Shown: positions 25,701 to 35,200, counted from the stretch's first letter. The stretch is 64,000 nt of DNA from an uncultured Odoribacter sp. (GCA_900541415.1 UQJP01000011.1:54253-118252), one strand, 5' to 3'. The notes: generated from the sequence alone by a model not told the origin. A program made the numbers and translations.

Positions 25701-27458
25701 ATGGAGAATATTACTTTAACTATCGATAATCACAAAATAAGCGTCCCCCGGGGGACAACCCTTCTCGATGCGGCGCGGAGCATCGGAATCGACATCCCTA
25801 CCCTTTGCCACATCGACATGAAAGAAATGTGCATCCGCAATATGCCCGCTTCATGCCGGGTGTGCGTAGTGGAAATCGAAGGGCGGAAAAACCTGGCTCC
25901 GGCCTGTGCCACCCGTTGCGAAAACAATATGGTGGTGCATACCAGCACGGTGCGGGTGATGAATGCCCGCAAAATGGTGGTCGAGCTGATCCTGTCGGAT
26001 CATCCCAACGAATGCCTGATCTGTCCGAAATCGGGGAAATGCGAACTGCAAAACCTCGCTGTCCGGGTGAATGTCCGGGAAATGCCGTTCGAAGGAGGGG
26101 CACAATCGGGGCAGAAAAAAGAATCGTCCCCCTCTATCGTGCGCGATATGAACAAATGCGTGTATTGCCGCCGTTGTGAAACCATGTGCAACGACATTCA
26201 GACCGTCGGGGCGCTGGCAGCCGTAAACCGGGGATTCGAATCGACGATTTCCCCCGCTTTCGGGAAGGACCTGAAAGAATCGGAATGCACCTATTGCGGA
26301 CAATGCGTGGCAGTTTGCCCGGTGGGTGCGCTTACCGAGGTAGACCATACCAACCGCCTGCTGAACGACCTGGAAAACCCGGATAAAGTCGTCATTGTGC
26401 AAACCGCTCCGGCAGTCCGGGCCGCTTTGGGAGAAGAATTCGGCATCCCGGCGGGCAGCTCCGTAACCGGGAAGATGGTGGCCGCCTTGCGCGCCCTGGG
26501 ATTCGACAAGGTGTTCGACACCGATTTCGCCGCCGACCTGACCATCATGGAGGAAGGCTCGGAATTGCTCGACCGCCTGAATCGTTTTCTGGCAGGCGAT
26601 CCGGACGTTTGCCTGCCGATCCTCACCTCCTGCTGTCCGGCATGGGTGAATTTCTTCGAGCACCAATTTCCCGACCTGCTCAACATTCCCTCCACAGCCC
26701 GTTCCCCCCAGCAGATGTTCGGCTCTATCGCCAAAAACTACTGGGCTGAAAAGATGGGGATTCCCCGCGAAAAGCTGGTGGTGGTATCGATCATGCCCTG
26801 CCTGGCCAAAAAATACGAATGTGCCCGCCCGGAATTTAGCGATAACGGCGATCCGGATGTAAACTATTCACTCTCGACCCGGGAACTCGCCAAACTGGTC
26901 AAACGGGCGAATATAAACTTTAATTATCTGGAAGACGAGGACTTCGACAATCCGCTGGGAGAATCCACCGGAGCGGGAGTGATCTTCGGAGCAACCGGAG
27001 GCGTTATGGAAGCCGCTTTGCGTACCGCCTACGAAATATACACCGGGAAATCATTGGAAAAGGTGGATTTCGAAGCAGTCAGGGGATTGGAAGGCATTAA
27101 AAAAGCCACCGTAGACCTGAACGGATTCCAGCTAAAAATCGGAATAGCCCACGGACTGGGACACGCCCGGCAACTACTGGAAGAAATCCGGCAGGGCGGC
27201 AGCGAGTACCACGCCATCGAAATCATGGCCTGCCCCGGAGGTTGCATCGGAGGTGGCGGGCAACCGCAACACCACGGCAACACCGAAGTGCTGAAAGCCC
27301 GTACCCAGGCTCTCTACAACGAAGACAGCGGAAAAGCGTTGAGAAAATCACACGAAAACCCGTATATCGTCAGCCTGTATGAAGAGTTTCTCGGAAAACC
27401 GATGAGCGAAAAAGCGCATCATTTATTGCATACCCACTATTTTAACAAATCCAGATAA
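25701..27458 (+). CDS. hydA: [FeFe] hydrogenase catalytic subunit (HydA), NADH-linked type
   Basis: 585 residues. In order: an N-terminal [2Fe-2S] ferredoxin fold with MPASCRVCVVEI; a His/Cys3 site (HPNECLICPKSGKCEL); two [4Fe-4S] motifs CVYCRRCETMC and CTYCGQCVAVC; then the H-cluster domain with the three signature loops TSCCPAWVNFFE (about 310), MPCLAKKYEC (about 364) and MACPGGCIGGGGQP (about 510). It makes or uses H2. With a NuoF-like and a NuoE-like partner it fits the trimeric Group A3 hydrogenases that couple ferredoxin and NADH to H2. Unlike Thermotoga HydA, it has no C-terminal extra [2Fe-2S] domain. Maturation genes hydEFG are not in this window. Confidence 0.95.
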   Translation: MENITLTIDNHKISVPRGTTLLDAARSIGIDIPTLCHIDMKEMCIRNMPASCRVCVVEIEGRKNLAPACATRCENNMVVHTSTVRVMNARKMVVELILSDHPNECLICPKSGKCELQNLAVRVNVREMPFEGGAQSGQKKESSPSIVRDMNKCVYCRRCETMCNDIQTVGALAAVNRGFESTISPAFGKDLKESECTYCGQCVAVCPVGALTEVDHTNRLLNDLENPDKVVIVQTAPAVRAALGEEFGIPAGSSVTGKMVAALRALGFDKVFDTDFAADLTIMEEGSELLDRLNRFLAGDPDVCLPILTSCCPAWVNFFEHQFPDLLNIPSTARSPQQMFGSIAKNYWAEKMGIPREKLVVVSIMPCLAKKYECARPEFSDNGDPDVNYSLSTRELAKLVKRANINFNYLEDEDFDNPLGESTGAGVIFGATGGVMEAALRTAYEIYTGKSLEKVDFEAVRGLEGIKKATVDLNGFQLKIGIAHGLGHARQLLEEIRQGGSEYHAIEIMACPGGCIGGGGQPQHHGNTEVLKARTQALYNEDSGKALRKSHENPYIVSLYEEFLGKPMSEKAHHLLHTHYFNKSR

Positions 27459-27472
27459 GCACCATCATTATT

Positions 27473-27952
27473 ATGAGCGATCTCAAACTATCACCCCATA
27501 AAGTAGACGAACTCGAAGCTATCTGCCAGGAACACGGCAACCAGCCGGGCGAGCTGATTAACATTCTTCACAAAGCCCAGCACCTGTTCGGGTATCTCCC
27601 GGCAGAAGTACAGCAGGTCGTCGCCCGCAGGCTGAACATTCCGGTTTCCAAAGTATACGGGGTAGTGACTTTCTACTCCTTTTTCACCATGACTCCCAAA
27701 GGCCAACACCCGATCTCCGTGTGTATGGGAACGGCCTGCTATGTGCGGGGAGCAGAAAAAGTGCTCGACGAGTTCAAAAGAATCCTGAAAATCAATGTGG
27801 GCGAAACCACCCCGGACGGTAAATTCTCGCTTTCCAGCCTGCGCTGTGTGGGGGCTTGCGGACTCGCCCCCGTTGTGCTGATCGGCGAAAAGGTATACGG
27901 ACGGGTAGTGCCCGGCGACGTTGAAAAGATATTAAAAGAATTGGAAGCCTGA
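27473..27952 (+). CDS. hydC: [FeFe] hydrogenase NuoE-like subunit (HydC)
   Basis: 159 residues, all NuoE/HydC-like: an N-terminal helical part (HKAQHLFGYLPAEVQ, GVVTFYSFF) and a thioredoxin-like [2Fe-2S] domain with MGTACYVRGAEK and LRCVGACGLAPVVLIGEKVYG supplying four Cys. It passes electrons between NADH/FMN in the NuoF-like subunit and the catalytic subunit. It starts 14 nt after hydA and ends before a strong hairpin, so it closes the operon. Confidence 0.93.
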   Translation: MSDLKLSPHKVDELEAICQEHGNQPGELINILHKAQHLFGYLPAEVQQVVARRLNIPVSKVYGVVTFYSFFTMTPKGQHPISVCMGTACYVRGAEKVLDEFKRILKINVGETTPDGKFSLSSLRCVGACGLAPVVLIGEKVYGRVVPGDVEKILKELEA

Positions 27953-27987
27953 CAAGCTCCGATAACTACCAACCCAAAACCAACGAC

Positions 27988-28023
27988 ACCGACCGGGAAA
28001 TCAAATTTCCGGTCGGTATTTTC
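27988..28023 (+). terminator. Terminator of the hydrogenase operon
   Basis: ACCGACCGG-AAAT pairs with ATTT-CCGGTCGGT across a short loop with a one-base bulge, followed by ATTTTC. Confidence 0.7.
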
Positions 28024-28124
28024 AACCTCCCATCCCTCACCCGAATGCCACCGCCCGACAATCCGAACCGATATGCAATTTCCCCACACACGGGTTACGT
28101 TATCACAGATTTTATTTACATTTC

Positions 28125-28161
28125 AAATACGGCTGAAAATAAATTATTTTCAGCCGTATTT
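28125..28161. terminator. Perfect 16-bp hairpin between the hydrogenase operon and the ABC permease
   Basis: AAATACGGCTGAAAAT, a 5-base loop, and the exact reverse complement, with A/T-rich ends. It lies between two convergent transcripts. The remaining 200 nt to the permease end has no recognisable gene. Confidence 0.75.
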
Positions 28162-28357
28162 CCCACAGGATACTATCATGCTCATGAGCGTAGATGCAAA
28201 ATATAGATTATGTATTGAATCGCAGTTTTAGTATCCTTTTCGTCCCCCTCTTTTTCCCGTTAATATCTATTTTTATTTATCCGGTGATTAAAACTTTTCA
28301 TAAAATACCGTTTCTTACCCTTCCGTTTGAAAATTTCGGGCAACAGACACCCCCCAC

Positions 28358-30685
28358 CTATTCCCCTTTCAGGGCATCCACCGGATTGGCATGGGCAGCC
28401 TTCCAACTTTGGTAACAAGTGGTGAGTAAAACAATACCTAAAGTAGTCAGCACAGCCAAGGCGAACACCCACCAGCTCAACGGTTTCGCATATTCAAAAT
28501 TATTCGTCCACCTATTCATCGCGTAATAGCTCAACGCCAATCCGATAGGAATGGCCGGGAGAACACGGATCAAAATATATCCGTTCAATCCATTCACGAT
28601 CTCACTCACCTGTGCGCCCATCACACGCCGGAGACTGATTTCTTTTCTTTTTTGCTGGGCCACAAACGCACTCAGGGCCAGCAATCCTAACAAAGCAAGC
28701 GTAATAGCCACCACCGTACCGCTTATCAATACCCTGAACGTCACCCGATCCTGCCAGTATTGCTTCTGGATCTTATCCGTTGTCAGCACCAAATCGAAAG
28801 GCAATCCCGGATAATACCGATCCAAGGCTTTCAATAATTGTTCCCTGGTTTCCATATACTTGCCCGGAGCGTATTTCACCGACAAATAGGTGTAATAATT
28901 ATGGGATGCACTGTAAACCGCTCCTTCCGCTTTCTTATAGACCGATGCCAGCAGATCGTTCACCACTCCAATAACGGTACAGAGATGCCAGCCATTATTA
29001 ATTTTTTGCCCGATCGGATCGCCCGACAGTCCCAGCTTTTCCACCACGCTCTCCGATAAGATAACATTCCGGTTCGTATCTATATCCTGCATAAAATCGG
29101 TTCCTTTCAAAAAATTGATCTGATACAGGCTCATAAATCCAGGCCCGGCTCCCCGGGCAGTCACCCATACTCCTTCGTCAGCATCCGGACGCCGAAGATA
29201 CATCTGATAATTCCCCTCGATCGGGTTTCCCAGATTGGCCGACACATTTTCTATAAAAGAATATTGTGATAATTCTGTTTTCACTCCCAAATAAGACTTA
29301 TAAGGAATATCTACCCTCACCTCCATAATATTTTCCGGCTTAAACCCGAGTGACAGATTGTTTACATAATCCAACTGCCTCCACACCACAAACAAGGACG
29401 ACACACAGAATACCACCACCACAAATTGAATAATCACGGAAGTGGCAGTCAAACGATACTTCCGGACATCCGATTTCTGCAATAATTCTTTCGGGCTAAA
29501 CTTAGAAAGATAGTAAGCCGGATAGCTCCCCACCAATCCCCCCAACACAATAAACAACAAGACAAACTCACCCCACATCCACCAGGTGATACCGATATTT
29601 TCCGGCAAACGAAAATCGAGTAAGGTGGATATTCGGGAAGAAAAACAATAGAATAACACAAGCGCCAGCACAAAGGCCAGGAAAGTCACCAAGAAAGTTT
29701 CACCGAAAAGTAATTTCACGATCTTTGCCCTACTGGCTCCGTTCGTTTTACGGATACTGATTTCCAAGGCTTTTTGCTCACCCTGAATAATATACAGGGA
29801 AACAAAATTGCTAATTGCTATTCCTAATATAAAAACCACAACCAGCACAATAAAAATCAAATTGAATATACTGGCAGTAGGAGTCAAATCATAAGCAGCG
29901 CGGGTAAACACATGAATATCGGTCAAAGGCTCGGTAATCGCACCATATTTTCCGCTTCTTCCCCGCGATTCCAGCAGGTCGCGATTCACCTGATTGCACT
30001 TGTCGATGCTACTCTCAACGTTCATTCCCGGCCTGAACTTCAAATAGGTGTAAAAGTTATCCCCTCCCCAGCGTTCCGGAGAGCGAAGAAGCAGTATGTC
30101 GAAATTAAAATGAGTGTTTTCCGGAATATCCTCAATCACAGCTTTGATTTGGGAAATATGCCCCGCCCCGTATACGGTGAGGGTTTGTCCGGTCGGATCG
30201 ACTCCCTTTCCAAAATAACGTTCCGCAGTGCTCCGGGTGATTACGCAGCTCCCCATCATTTTCAAAGCTCCCTCTAACTGACCGTAAACAGTCTTGAAAT
30301 CAAAAACATGCAAAAAAGAAGAATCGGTCTCATAAACTTTTATACCCATCTGCTCCGAACCCTCCGCCTTAAAATTGATAACGCCACAATCCACCAAACG
30401 GGTCACCGCCTCCACTTCAGGAACCTCCTGTTCCAAACGGGGAGCCAGATTCCCGGATGAAGTCGGTAAAATCTCGTCTCCATTTTCTCCCGTCACCGAC
30501 AAAACCCTGTAAATCCGGTCTGCATCTTTGAAATGTTTGTCATACGAAAATTCGAACTGTAAATAAACCAATAAAAACATGGCGACAAACAGGCCTACGG
30601 CCAACCCGCCAATATTGACAACAGTGAAGAAACGCGATCGGAAAGCAGACCGAAATAAACGGGATAGGGTTGAAGAATTACTCAT
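28358..30685 (-). CDS. FtsX/MacB-type ABC transporter permease
   Basis: 775 residues from the ATG at 30685 (MSNSSTLSRLFRSAFRSRFFT); an in-frame ATG 20 codons farther upstream reads a non-typical sequence and was not used. Two FtsX-type membrane segments: an N-terminal TM helix (VVNIGGLAVGLFVAMFLLVY), a large periplasmic MacB_PCD-like domain, TM helices around 280-420, a second periplasmic part and three C-terminal TM helices with the typical RRVMGAQVSEIV coupling sequence. It belongs to the antimicrobial-peptide or lipoprotein-related export class of Bacteroidota. No ATP-binding partner lies next to it, so it must pair with one elsewhere. Confidence 0.9.
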   Translation of the reverse strand: MSNSSTLSRLFRSAFRSRFFTVVNIGGLAVGLFVAMFLLVYLQFEFSYDKHFKDADRIYRVLSVTGENGDEILPTSSGNLAPRLEQEVPEVEAVTRLVDCGVINFKAEGSEQMGIKVYETDSSFLHVFDFKTVYGQLEGALKMMGSCVITRSTAERYFGKGVDPTGQTLTVYGAGHISQIKAVIEDIPENTHFNFDILLLRSPERWGGDNFYTYLKFRPGMNVESSIDKCNQVNRDLLESRGRSGKYGAITEPLTDIHVFTRAAYDLTPTASIFNLIFIVLVVVFILGIAISNFVSLYIIQGEQKALEISIRKTNGASRAKIVKLLFGETFLVTFLAFVLALVLFYCFSSRISTLLDFRLPENIGITWWMWGEFVLLFIVLGGLVGSYPAYYLSKFSPKELLQKSDVRKYRLTATSVIIQFVVVVFCVSSLFVVWRQLDYVNNLSLGFKPENIMEVRVDIPYKSYLGVKTELSQYSFIENVSANLGNPIEGNYQMYLRRPDADEGVWVTARGAGPGFMSLYQINFLKGTDFMQDIDTNRNVILSESVVEKLGLSGDPIGQKINNGWHLCTVIGVVNDLLASVYKKAEGAVYSASHNYYTYLSVKYAPGKYMETREQLLKALDRYYPGLPFDLVLTTDKIQKQYWQDRVTFRVLISGTVVAITLALLGLLALSAFVAQQKRKEISLRRVMGAQVSEIVNGLNGYILIRVLPAIPIGLALSYYAMNRWTNNFEYAKPLSWWVFALAVLTTLGIVLLTTCYQSWKAAHANPVDALKGE

Positions 30686-30842
30686 AGTGTTATCGATTAA
30701 TTTTTTCTTTACAGGGCAAAAAACATGCCACAACAAATAAACCAATGTATATCAACACATTAACACACAAAACAAAAGACTATAAATGTCTATTTATTAG
30801 ACTGACGATGTTTGAAATTTTGACAAGGACACCGCTACGGAA

Positions 30843-31904
30843 TCACCAGGAAACACCTTTCCGTTCCCGGTATAACGTGATCAGCCGCGACACGGCATAT
30901 TCTTCCTCCCCGTCTTCCCCCACCTGCAAATAAGCGTTCATGCCTGCGGTAAAGCGGCTGATTTCCAATTCATAAAAACGGGCATAGATCACCCGGTGGG
31001 AAAGCACATGCTTCGGCATTTCCAACATGCCCAGCACCCGGATTTCTTCCGCACCTTCCAGCAAACGACGATATTCCCCGGTTTGCTGCAACTCCGCAAA
31101 ATCCATTTCCTCTCCCGTTTCGATCAGGGGATATTCATACAACCCCTGCCAAATATCTTTTTCCTGCCGGAGCGACAACAATGTCTTTCCCTTGCAACGG
31201 ATATGCAAATAATTGAAATAACGGGGCTTCACCACCGTTTTTCCGGCTTTCACGGGTAAGGCGTCGATCTTGCCCCCGGCATACGCCGCACAGCTTTCCC
31301 GGAAGGGACAGAACAGGCAATCGGGCGACTTCGGCACACATTGCACCGCCCCGAAATCCATGATTGCCTGATTGTAAAGGTCGGGCTGTTCCCTATCGAG
31401 CAACTCCTGCGCCAACCCGGCAAAATACTTCTTTCCCTCCGTGCTGTCAATCGGCAGGTCTATGCCGAACAGCCGCGCCAACACCCGGTAGACATTCCCG
31501 TCCACCACCGCATAAGGCTGCCGCCAGGCAAAAGAACAGATCGCCGCCGCCGTATATTCGCCAATTCCTTTCAGCGAACGCACCGCCCGGTAATCCTCCG
31601 GAAAGCGGCCTCCGAAACGAACCACAACATCCTTTGCCGCCGCATGCAGGTTACGCGCCCGGCTATAATAGCCCAGCCCCTGCCAATATTTCATCACTTC
31701 GTCCGCTTCCGCTTCTGCCAAAACGCACACATCCGGGAACCTCTCCATAAAACGATGGTAATAATCCAATCCCTGCACCACCCGTGTTTGCTGCAAAATG
31801 ACCTCGGAAATCCATATCCGGTAAGGATCACGGGTTTCCCTCCACGGTAATTCCCGTTTATTTTCATTGTACCAACCGATTAAAACTTTTGCTATTTCAG
31901 GCAT
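30843..31904 (-). CDS. mutY: A/G-specific adenine glycosylase MutY
   Basis: 353 residues. HhH-GPD base-excision domain with catalytic Glu in SEVILQQTR, the hairpin KGIGEYTAAAI, and catalytic Asp in VVDGNVYRVLARL. The [4Fe-4S] site is CVPKSPDCLFCPFRESC (C-x6-C-x2-C-x5-C). The C-terminal NUDIX-like domain recognises 8-oxoG. It removes A opposite 8-oxoG. ybaK lies just upstream with a 25-nt gap, in the same direction. Confidence 0.96.
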   Translation of the reverse strand: MPEIAKVLIGWYNENKRELPWRETRDPYRIWISEVILQQTRVVQGLDYYHRFMERFPDVCVLAEAEADEVMKYWQGLGYYSRARNLHAAAKDVVVRFGGRFPEDYRAVRSLKGIGEYTAAAICSFAWRQPYAVVDGNVYRVLARLFGIDLPIDSTEGKKYFAGLAQELLDREQPDLYNQAIMDFGAVQCVPKSPDCLFCPFRESCAAYAGGKIDALPVKAGKTVVKPRYFNYLHIRCKGKTLLSLRQEKDIWQGLYEYPLIETGEEMDFAELQQTGEYRRLLEGAEEIRVLGMLEMPKHVLSHRVIYARFYELEISRFTAGMNAYLQVGEDGEEEYAVSRLITLYRERKGVSW

Positions 31905-31929
31905 ATTCTTCCTTTTAATTCTATCCGGC

Positions 31930-32412
31930 TCATCCCAGTAAATCGGTCACCACCGCCCCGGTATATTCCACCAGGTCGCCCGGCGACAATTTTAACTGTA
32001 AGCCACGCACCCCCGCACTGATGTAAATGAAATCGAAATCCACACACGAACAGTGAATAAACGTAGGAAAAGGCTTTTTCATCCCGATAGGCGAACAACC
32101 GCCCCGGATATACCCGGTTACGGGCAAAAGCTCTTTCATGTGGATCATCTCCGCGCTCTTGTTTCCCGAAGCCTTAGCCGCCAGTTTCAGGTTCACTTCG
32201 CGGTCACCGGGCACGACACATACGAAAATCCCGGTCTTATCTCCCCGCAGTACCAGCGTTTTAAACACCTGCTCCACATCCTCACCCAGTTGTTCCGCCA
32301 CATGAGTAGCCGCCAGGTTATCTTCATCCACTTCATAGGGCACTAATTCATATTTCACCTTTGCCCGATCCAGCAAGCGGGCCGCATTCGTCTTGTTGAT
32401 TTTTGTCGTCAT
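31930..32412 (-). CDS. ybaK: Cys-tRNA(Pro)/Cys-tRNA(Cys) deacylase, YbaK/EbsC type
   Basis: 160 residues, full length. The trans-editing fold is recognised from the segments TLVLRGDKTGIFVCVVPGDREVNLKLAAKASGNK and GYIRGGCSPIGMKK, with the conserved Lys and Gly loop. It hydrolyses Cys mischarged on tRNA-Pro. It likely forms a transcript with mutY downstream. A -7 box lies 25 nt upstream of the start. Confidence 0.93.
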   Translation of the reverse strand: MTTKINKTNAARLLDRAKVKYELVPYEVDEDNLAATHVAEQLGEDVEQVFKTLVLRGDKTGIFVCVVPGDREVNLKLAAKASGNKSAEMIHMKELLPVTGYIRGGCSPIGMKKPFPTFIHCSCVDFDFIYISAGVRGLQLKLSPGDLVEYTGAVVTDLLG

Positions 32413-32436
32413 ACGCTGATTTGATTAAAATCCCTG

Positions 32437-32444
32437 CAAAGATA
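32437..32444 (-). promoter_or_regulatory. -7 element (TATCTTTG) of ybaK-mutY
   Basis: Exact TAnnTTTG on the minus strand, 25 nt before ybaK. Confidence 0.5.
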
Positions 32445-32553
32445 CACATTTCCGGATTCACCCGGAACACAGGCGTTCCCCTCCGTTTATCAAAATTTTC
32501 CGTTTCCCGGCTAAAAAAACAAACCGAAACAGAGATTTTTAAAATTTGGTTTG

Positions 32554-32561
32554 TATGTTTG
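32554..32561 (+). promoter_or_regulatory. -7 element (TATGTTTG) of the DUF4272 gene
   Basis: Exact TAnnTTTG match. It implies a leader of about 115 nt before the ATG at 32683. Confidence 0.4.
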
Positions 32562-32682
32562 TTCCATTAGGGCTATCACCGTCTGCCACCCGGCTCCTTT
32601 TTCCCCCCTGCGGGATAAAACGGCAAGTGCAGACCAGCCGATTAAAAACGCCGGAAACATGCTCCGGTACAAAAACATATAT

Positions 32683-33879
32683 ATGGAAAAAGCAAACCTT
32701 ACCCTCTACACCGTGATCGGAAAACCGGAACGCATCCCGGAAGCCATTCAAAAATTTTTCGCAGCCGTGGCTAAAGAGGCTGTCGTTGCCGAAGGGCAAA
32801 CCGTACTGACTTTACAGGACGACACGGAAATTACATTCAATATCAGCCACCGCCGCGACCGGCAGGAGTTTATCGCTTCGCACACCGAAGGCATGGCCAA
32901 CTATTTTTTGCAGGCTGAAACGGGAAACGAAGAATTGAAAACGAATGTCATCCGGCAGATACAATGTTTCAACTGTGTAACGGGTATCGTTTTTGAAATC
33001 GACGAAAACGAAGAACGTACCAATTATATCATCAACACCCTTTTCGACCTCGCCGCAGAGATCAACGGTTTTCTGCTCTATCCGAACATGAGCCTCTTCA
33101 ACGGAAAGAGGCAACTGGTATTTTCCATACAGGGAGAAAGCGAACTGGAAAGCTTCGCCCCGGTTGCAAACGCCGACCTGCTGGACGAAGGACGTCCGGA
33201 CGACACGGAAGCCGACCTTGCCCGGCAGGAACGCTCGATAGCCCGGTTGAAAACCGAAGGCATTCCCTACCTTCCCCACCTGCGTAGCGAAGTCAATGAA
33301 CAGGAAGCCCACATCAAAAGCCGGGAAGAAATCGTTCAACGGGCCGTGGCCCTGTTCGCCGTGGCCGTCTATTCGGAAGTAATGCTTTCGGAAAACCCGG
33401 ACCGCGACGAGGCCTTGGGCTATGTGGGGAAACTGGATGAAATATACGGTGCAGGCCAGTGGCTCTCCCCCAAAGAATCCGCCTACCTCGCCAATCCTTC
33501 GCCGGATCAGCACGAATGTATCCAATTCGTGTGGCGTTATGAATGTTGCGGGGCATTGCTGTGGGCGGCGGGCATTACGGACGACCTGCCCTATCCGTCG
33601 GAAATCTGCGATGTGCCGATCATCGCCCAGCTATTCTGGCAGCAAAAAAGTATCACCGACCTGCTCTCGAAAGGTTACGCGCGCCCGGACGCCGAGCTAT
33701 TGGACGCTGCCGACCTGACCCTGCGCTATGACTGGGCCTGCGTGGATGCCCGCATTCATGGCAAAGAAGCCCCGGCCAAACTGGACGGAGGGATCGTCAT
33801 GGAACGGCACTACGCCCTTAACTGGGTGATAGGAGCCAACGGAGGCGCACCCTGGGACGAAATACAGCCCACTACCTGA
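32683..33879 (+). CDS. DUF4272 domain-containing protein
   Basis: 398 residues from the ATG at 32683 (MEKANLTLYTVIGKPERIPEA); an upstream in-frame ATG at 32551 overlaps the likely promoter and was rejected. The second half (about 185-398) is a DUF4272 domain: RSIARLKTEGIPYLPHL, REEIVQRAVALFAVAVYSE, FVWRYECCGALLWAAGI, and the final RHYALNWVIGANGGAPWDE. The first half is an unrecognised mixed alpha/beta part. No signal peptide, so cytoplasmic. DUF4272 proteins have no established role. It runs in the same direction as the DUF4846 gene 71 nt later. Confidence 0.88.
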   Translation: MEKANLTLYTVIGKPERIPEAIQKFFAAVAKEAVVAEGQTVLTLQDDTEITFNISHRRDRQEFIASHTEGMANYFLQAETGNEELKTNVIRQIQCFNCVTGIVFEIDENEERTNYIINTLFDLAAEINGFLLYPNMSLFNGKRQLVFSIQGESELESFAPVANADLLDEGRPDDTEADLARQERSIARLKTEGIPYLPHLRSEVNEQEAHIKSREEIVQRAVALFAVAVYSEVMLSENPDRDEALGYVGKLDEIYGAGQWLSPKESAYLANPSPDQHECIQFVWRYECCGALLWAAGITDDLPYPSEICDVPIIAQLFWQQKSITDLLSKGYARPDAELLDAADLTLRYDWACVDARIHGKEAPAKLDGGIVMERHYALNWVIGANGGAPWDEIQPTT

Positions 33880-33950
33880 TGCCGAAAACCTCCGGCAAGC
33901 GTTCTGCCATAGCCGGACAAAAACATAAAAGGAAGTAAAGGGAACAGATC

Positions 33951-34769
33951 ATGAAAATTGCAATATTTATATCTATCCTATTGGGCGGCTGGGGCTGTGG
34001 TGTTTCCGCACAGGAAACATCACACCTTTACCCGGCAGGCAGTACCGTGCAAACCCGCATCGTCCCTCCGGAAGGTTACCGCCGCGATTCCCTCCCGGCC
34101 GGAAGTTTCGGGGCATTTCTCCGGGATTTCCCCGTAGAGCCGCACGGGGCAAAGGTTTACCTTTACAACGGGGCGGTAAAGCCTAAAACAGTGCATGTTG
34201 CCGTGCTGAAAGCGGATGTAGGCAAACGCGACCTGCAACAATGCGCCGACGCGGTGATGCGCCTCCGGGCAGAATACCTTTACGGACAAAAACGGTATGA
34301 TGAACTGCATTTCAATTTCACCAACGGTTTCCGCGCCGACTACCGGAAATGGGCGGAAGGCCAACGGATTAGGGTAAACGGCAACAACGTGTCCTGGTAT
34401 CAGGCGGCAGAAAAGGATTATTCCTACCGGACTTTCCGGGCATGGCTCGATTGTGTTTTCGCCTATGCCGGGACCTTGTCCCTGTCGAAAGAACTGCAAA
34501 CGGTGGCTTATGGCAACCTGCAAGCGGGGGACGTATTGATACAGGGCGGCTCTCCGGGACATGCCGTGATTGTTATGGACGTAGCCACAAATCCAAAAGG
34601 AGAAAAACTATACCTGCTGGCACAAAGCTATATGCCCGCGCAGAGCATCCACCTCCTGAAAAACCCGTTGTCCCCGCAACTCTCCCCCTGGTATAAAGTT
34701 TCCGGTGAAATCGCTATCTACACGCCGGAATGGCGATTCACCTCTTCCGACTTAAAACGCTTCCGCTAA
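33951..34769 (+). CDS. DUF4846 domain-containing secreted protein
   Basis: 272 residues with a signal peptide (to about residue 21, VSAQE). The body is the DUF4846 fold, with conserved words PPEGYRRDSLPAGSFGAFLR, VLKADVGKRDLQQCADAVMRLRAEYL, LQAGDVLIQGGSPGHAVIVMDVA and a late YLLAQSYMPAQ. The GHAVIVMD segment recalls NlpC/amidase-like folds, but I see no full catalytic triad. Probably periplasmic or at the cell surface. The stop codon merges directly into a degenerate hexamer repeat tract. Confidence 0.85.
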   Translation: MKIAIFISILLGGWGCGVSAQETSHLYPAGSTVQTRIVPPEGYRRDSLPAGSFGAFLRDFPVEPHGAKVYLYNGAVKPKTVHVAVLKADVGKRDLQQCADAVMRLRAEYLYGQKRYDELHFNFTNGFRADYRKWAEGQRIRVNGNNVSWYQAAEKDYSYRTFRAWLDCVFAYAGTLSLSKELQTVAYGNLQAGDVLIQGGSPGHAVIVMDVATNPKGEKLYLLAQSYMPAQSIHLLKNPLSPQLSPWYKVSGEIAIYTPEWRFTSSDLKRFR

Positions 34770-34834
34770 CAGAAACAGACACAGAAACAGACACAGGAAC
34801 AGGAACAGAAGTAGAAGTAGAAACGGGAATAGCA
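34769..34834 (+). repeat. Degenerate hexanucleotide tract (ACAGAN)n after the DUF4846 gene
   Basis: About eleven hexamers (ACAGAA, ACAGAC, ACAGGA, GTAGAA and similar) in a row, beginning at the last base of the stop codon. The rest of the 450-nt gap to 35222 holds a short direct repeat and the terminator at 35173, and no gene I can support. Confidence 0.85.
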
Positions 34835-35104
34835 ACAAAGATTACCGCCTGCGGCATCTTCCCTGCTTGCGGCTTTTTATCCGGATCAATTCCGGATAAA
34901 CCCGGCTTTAAAGCAGGATGCGCAGGCTCTCCGTTTCCCGGAAAATACTCCCCGTCAGCGTTCTAAGATCGCTCCCGGCAGACCACCGGAAACATACTTC
35001 ACACAGAACGATAAGGTTTTAGGGACACATTTCTTACAGGCAGGAAATATAAGATAACCTAAAAGAGAAAGCCAAGTAAAGCTATGACAATAAAATTGCT
35101 GATT

Positions 35105-35154
35105 TCTGTAAAGTCTATTCAGACCAATGATTAAAATCTGTAAAGTTTTTTCAG
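35105..35154 (+). repeat. Short direct repeat, 32-bp period
   Basis: TCTGTAAAGTCTATTCAG at 35105 and TCTGTAAAGTTTTTTCAG at 35137 match at 16 of 18 positions. It lies in the gene-free stretch before the zinc-ribbon gene. Meaning unknown. Confidence 0.5.
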
Positions 35155-35172
35155 TACAAGGCAATAAAAAAA

Positions 35173-35200
35173 TCCGGCAGTTTTGGGGTAAACTGCCGGA
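35173..35200 (-). terminator. Terminator of the zinc-ribbon gene
   Basis: TCCGGCAGTTT, a 6-base loop and AAACTGCCGGA. On the minus strand the stem is followed by a run of seven T, the classic rho-independent form. Confidence 0.8.

Noticed and set aside
28194..28415. Hydrophobic open frame after the hydrogenase terminator
   Set aside because: It runs into the ABC permease on the opposite strand, has no family match and no promoter element, and its hydrophobic stretch comes from AT-rich intergenic DNA.
34730..34966. Frame with Thr/Glu repeats through the hexamer tract
   Set aside because: It overlaps the end of the DUF4846 gene in another frame and is produced by the repeat; no start signal or homology.
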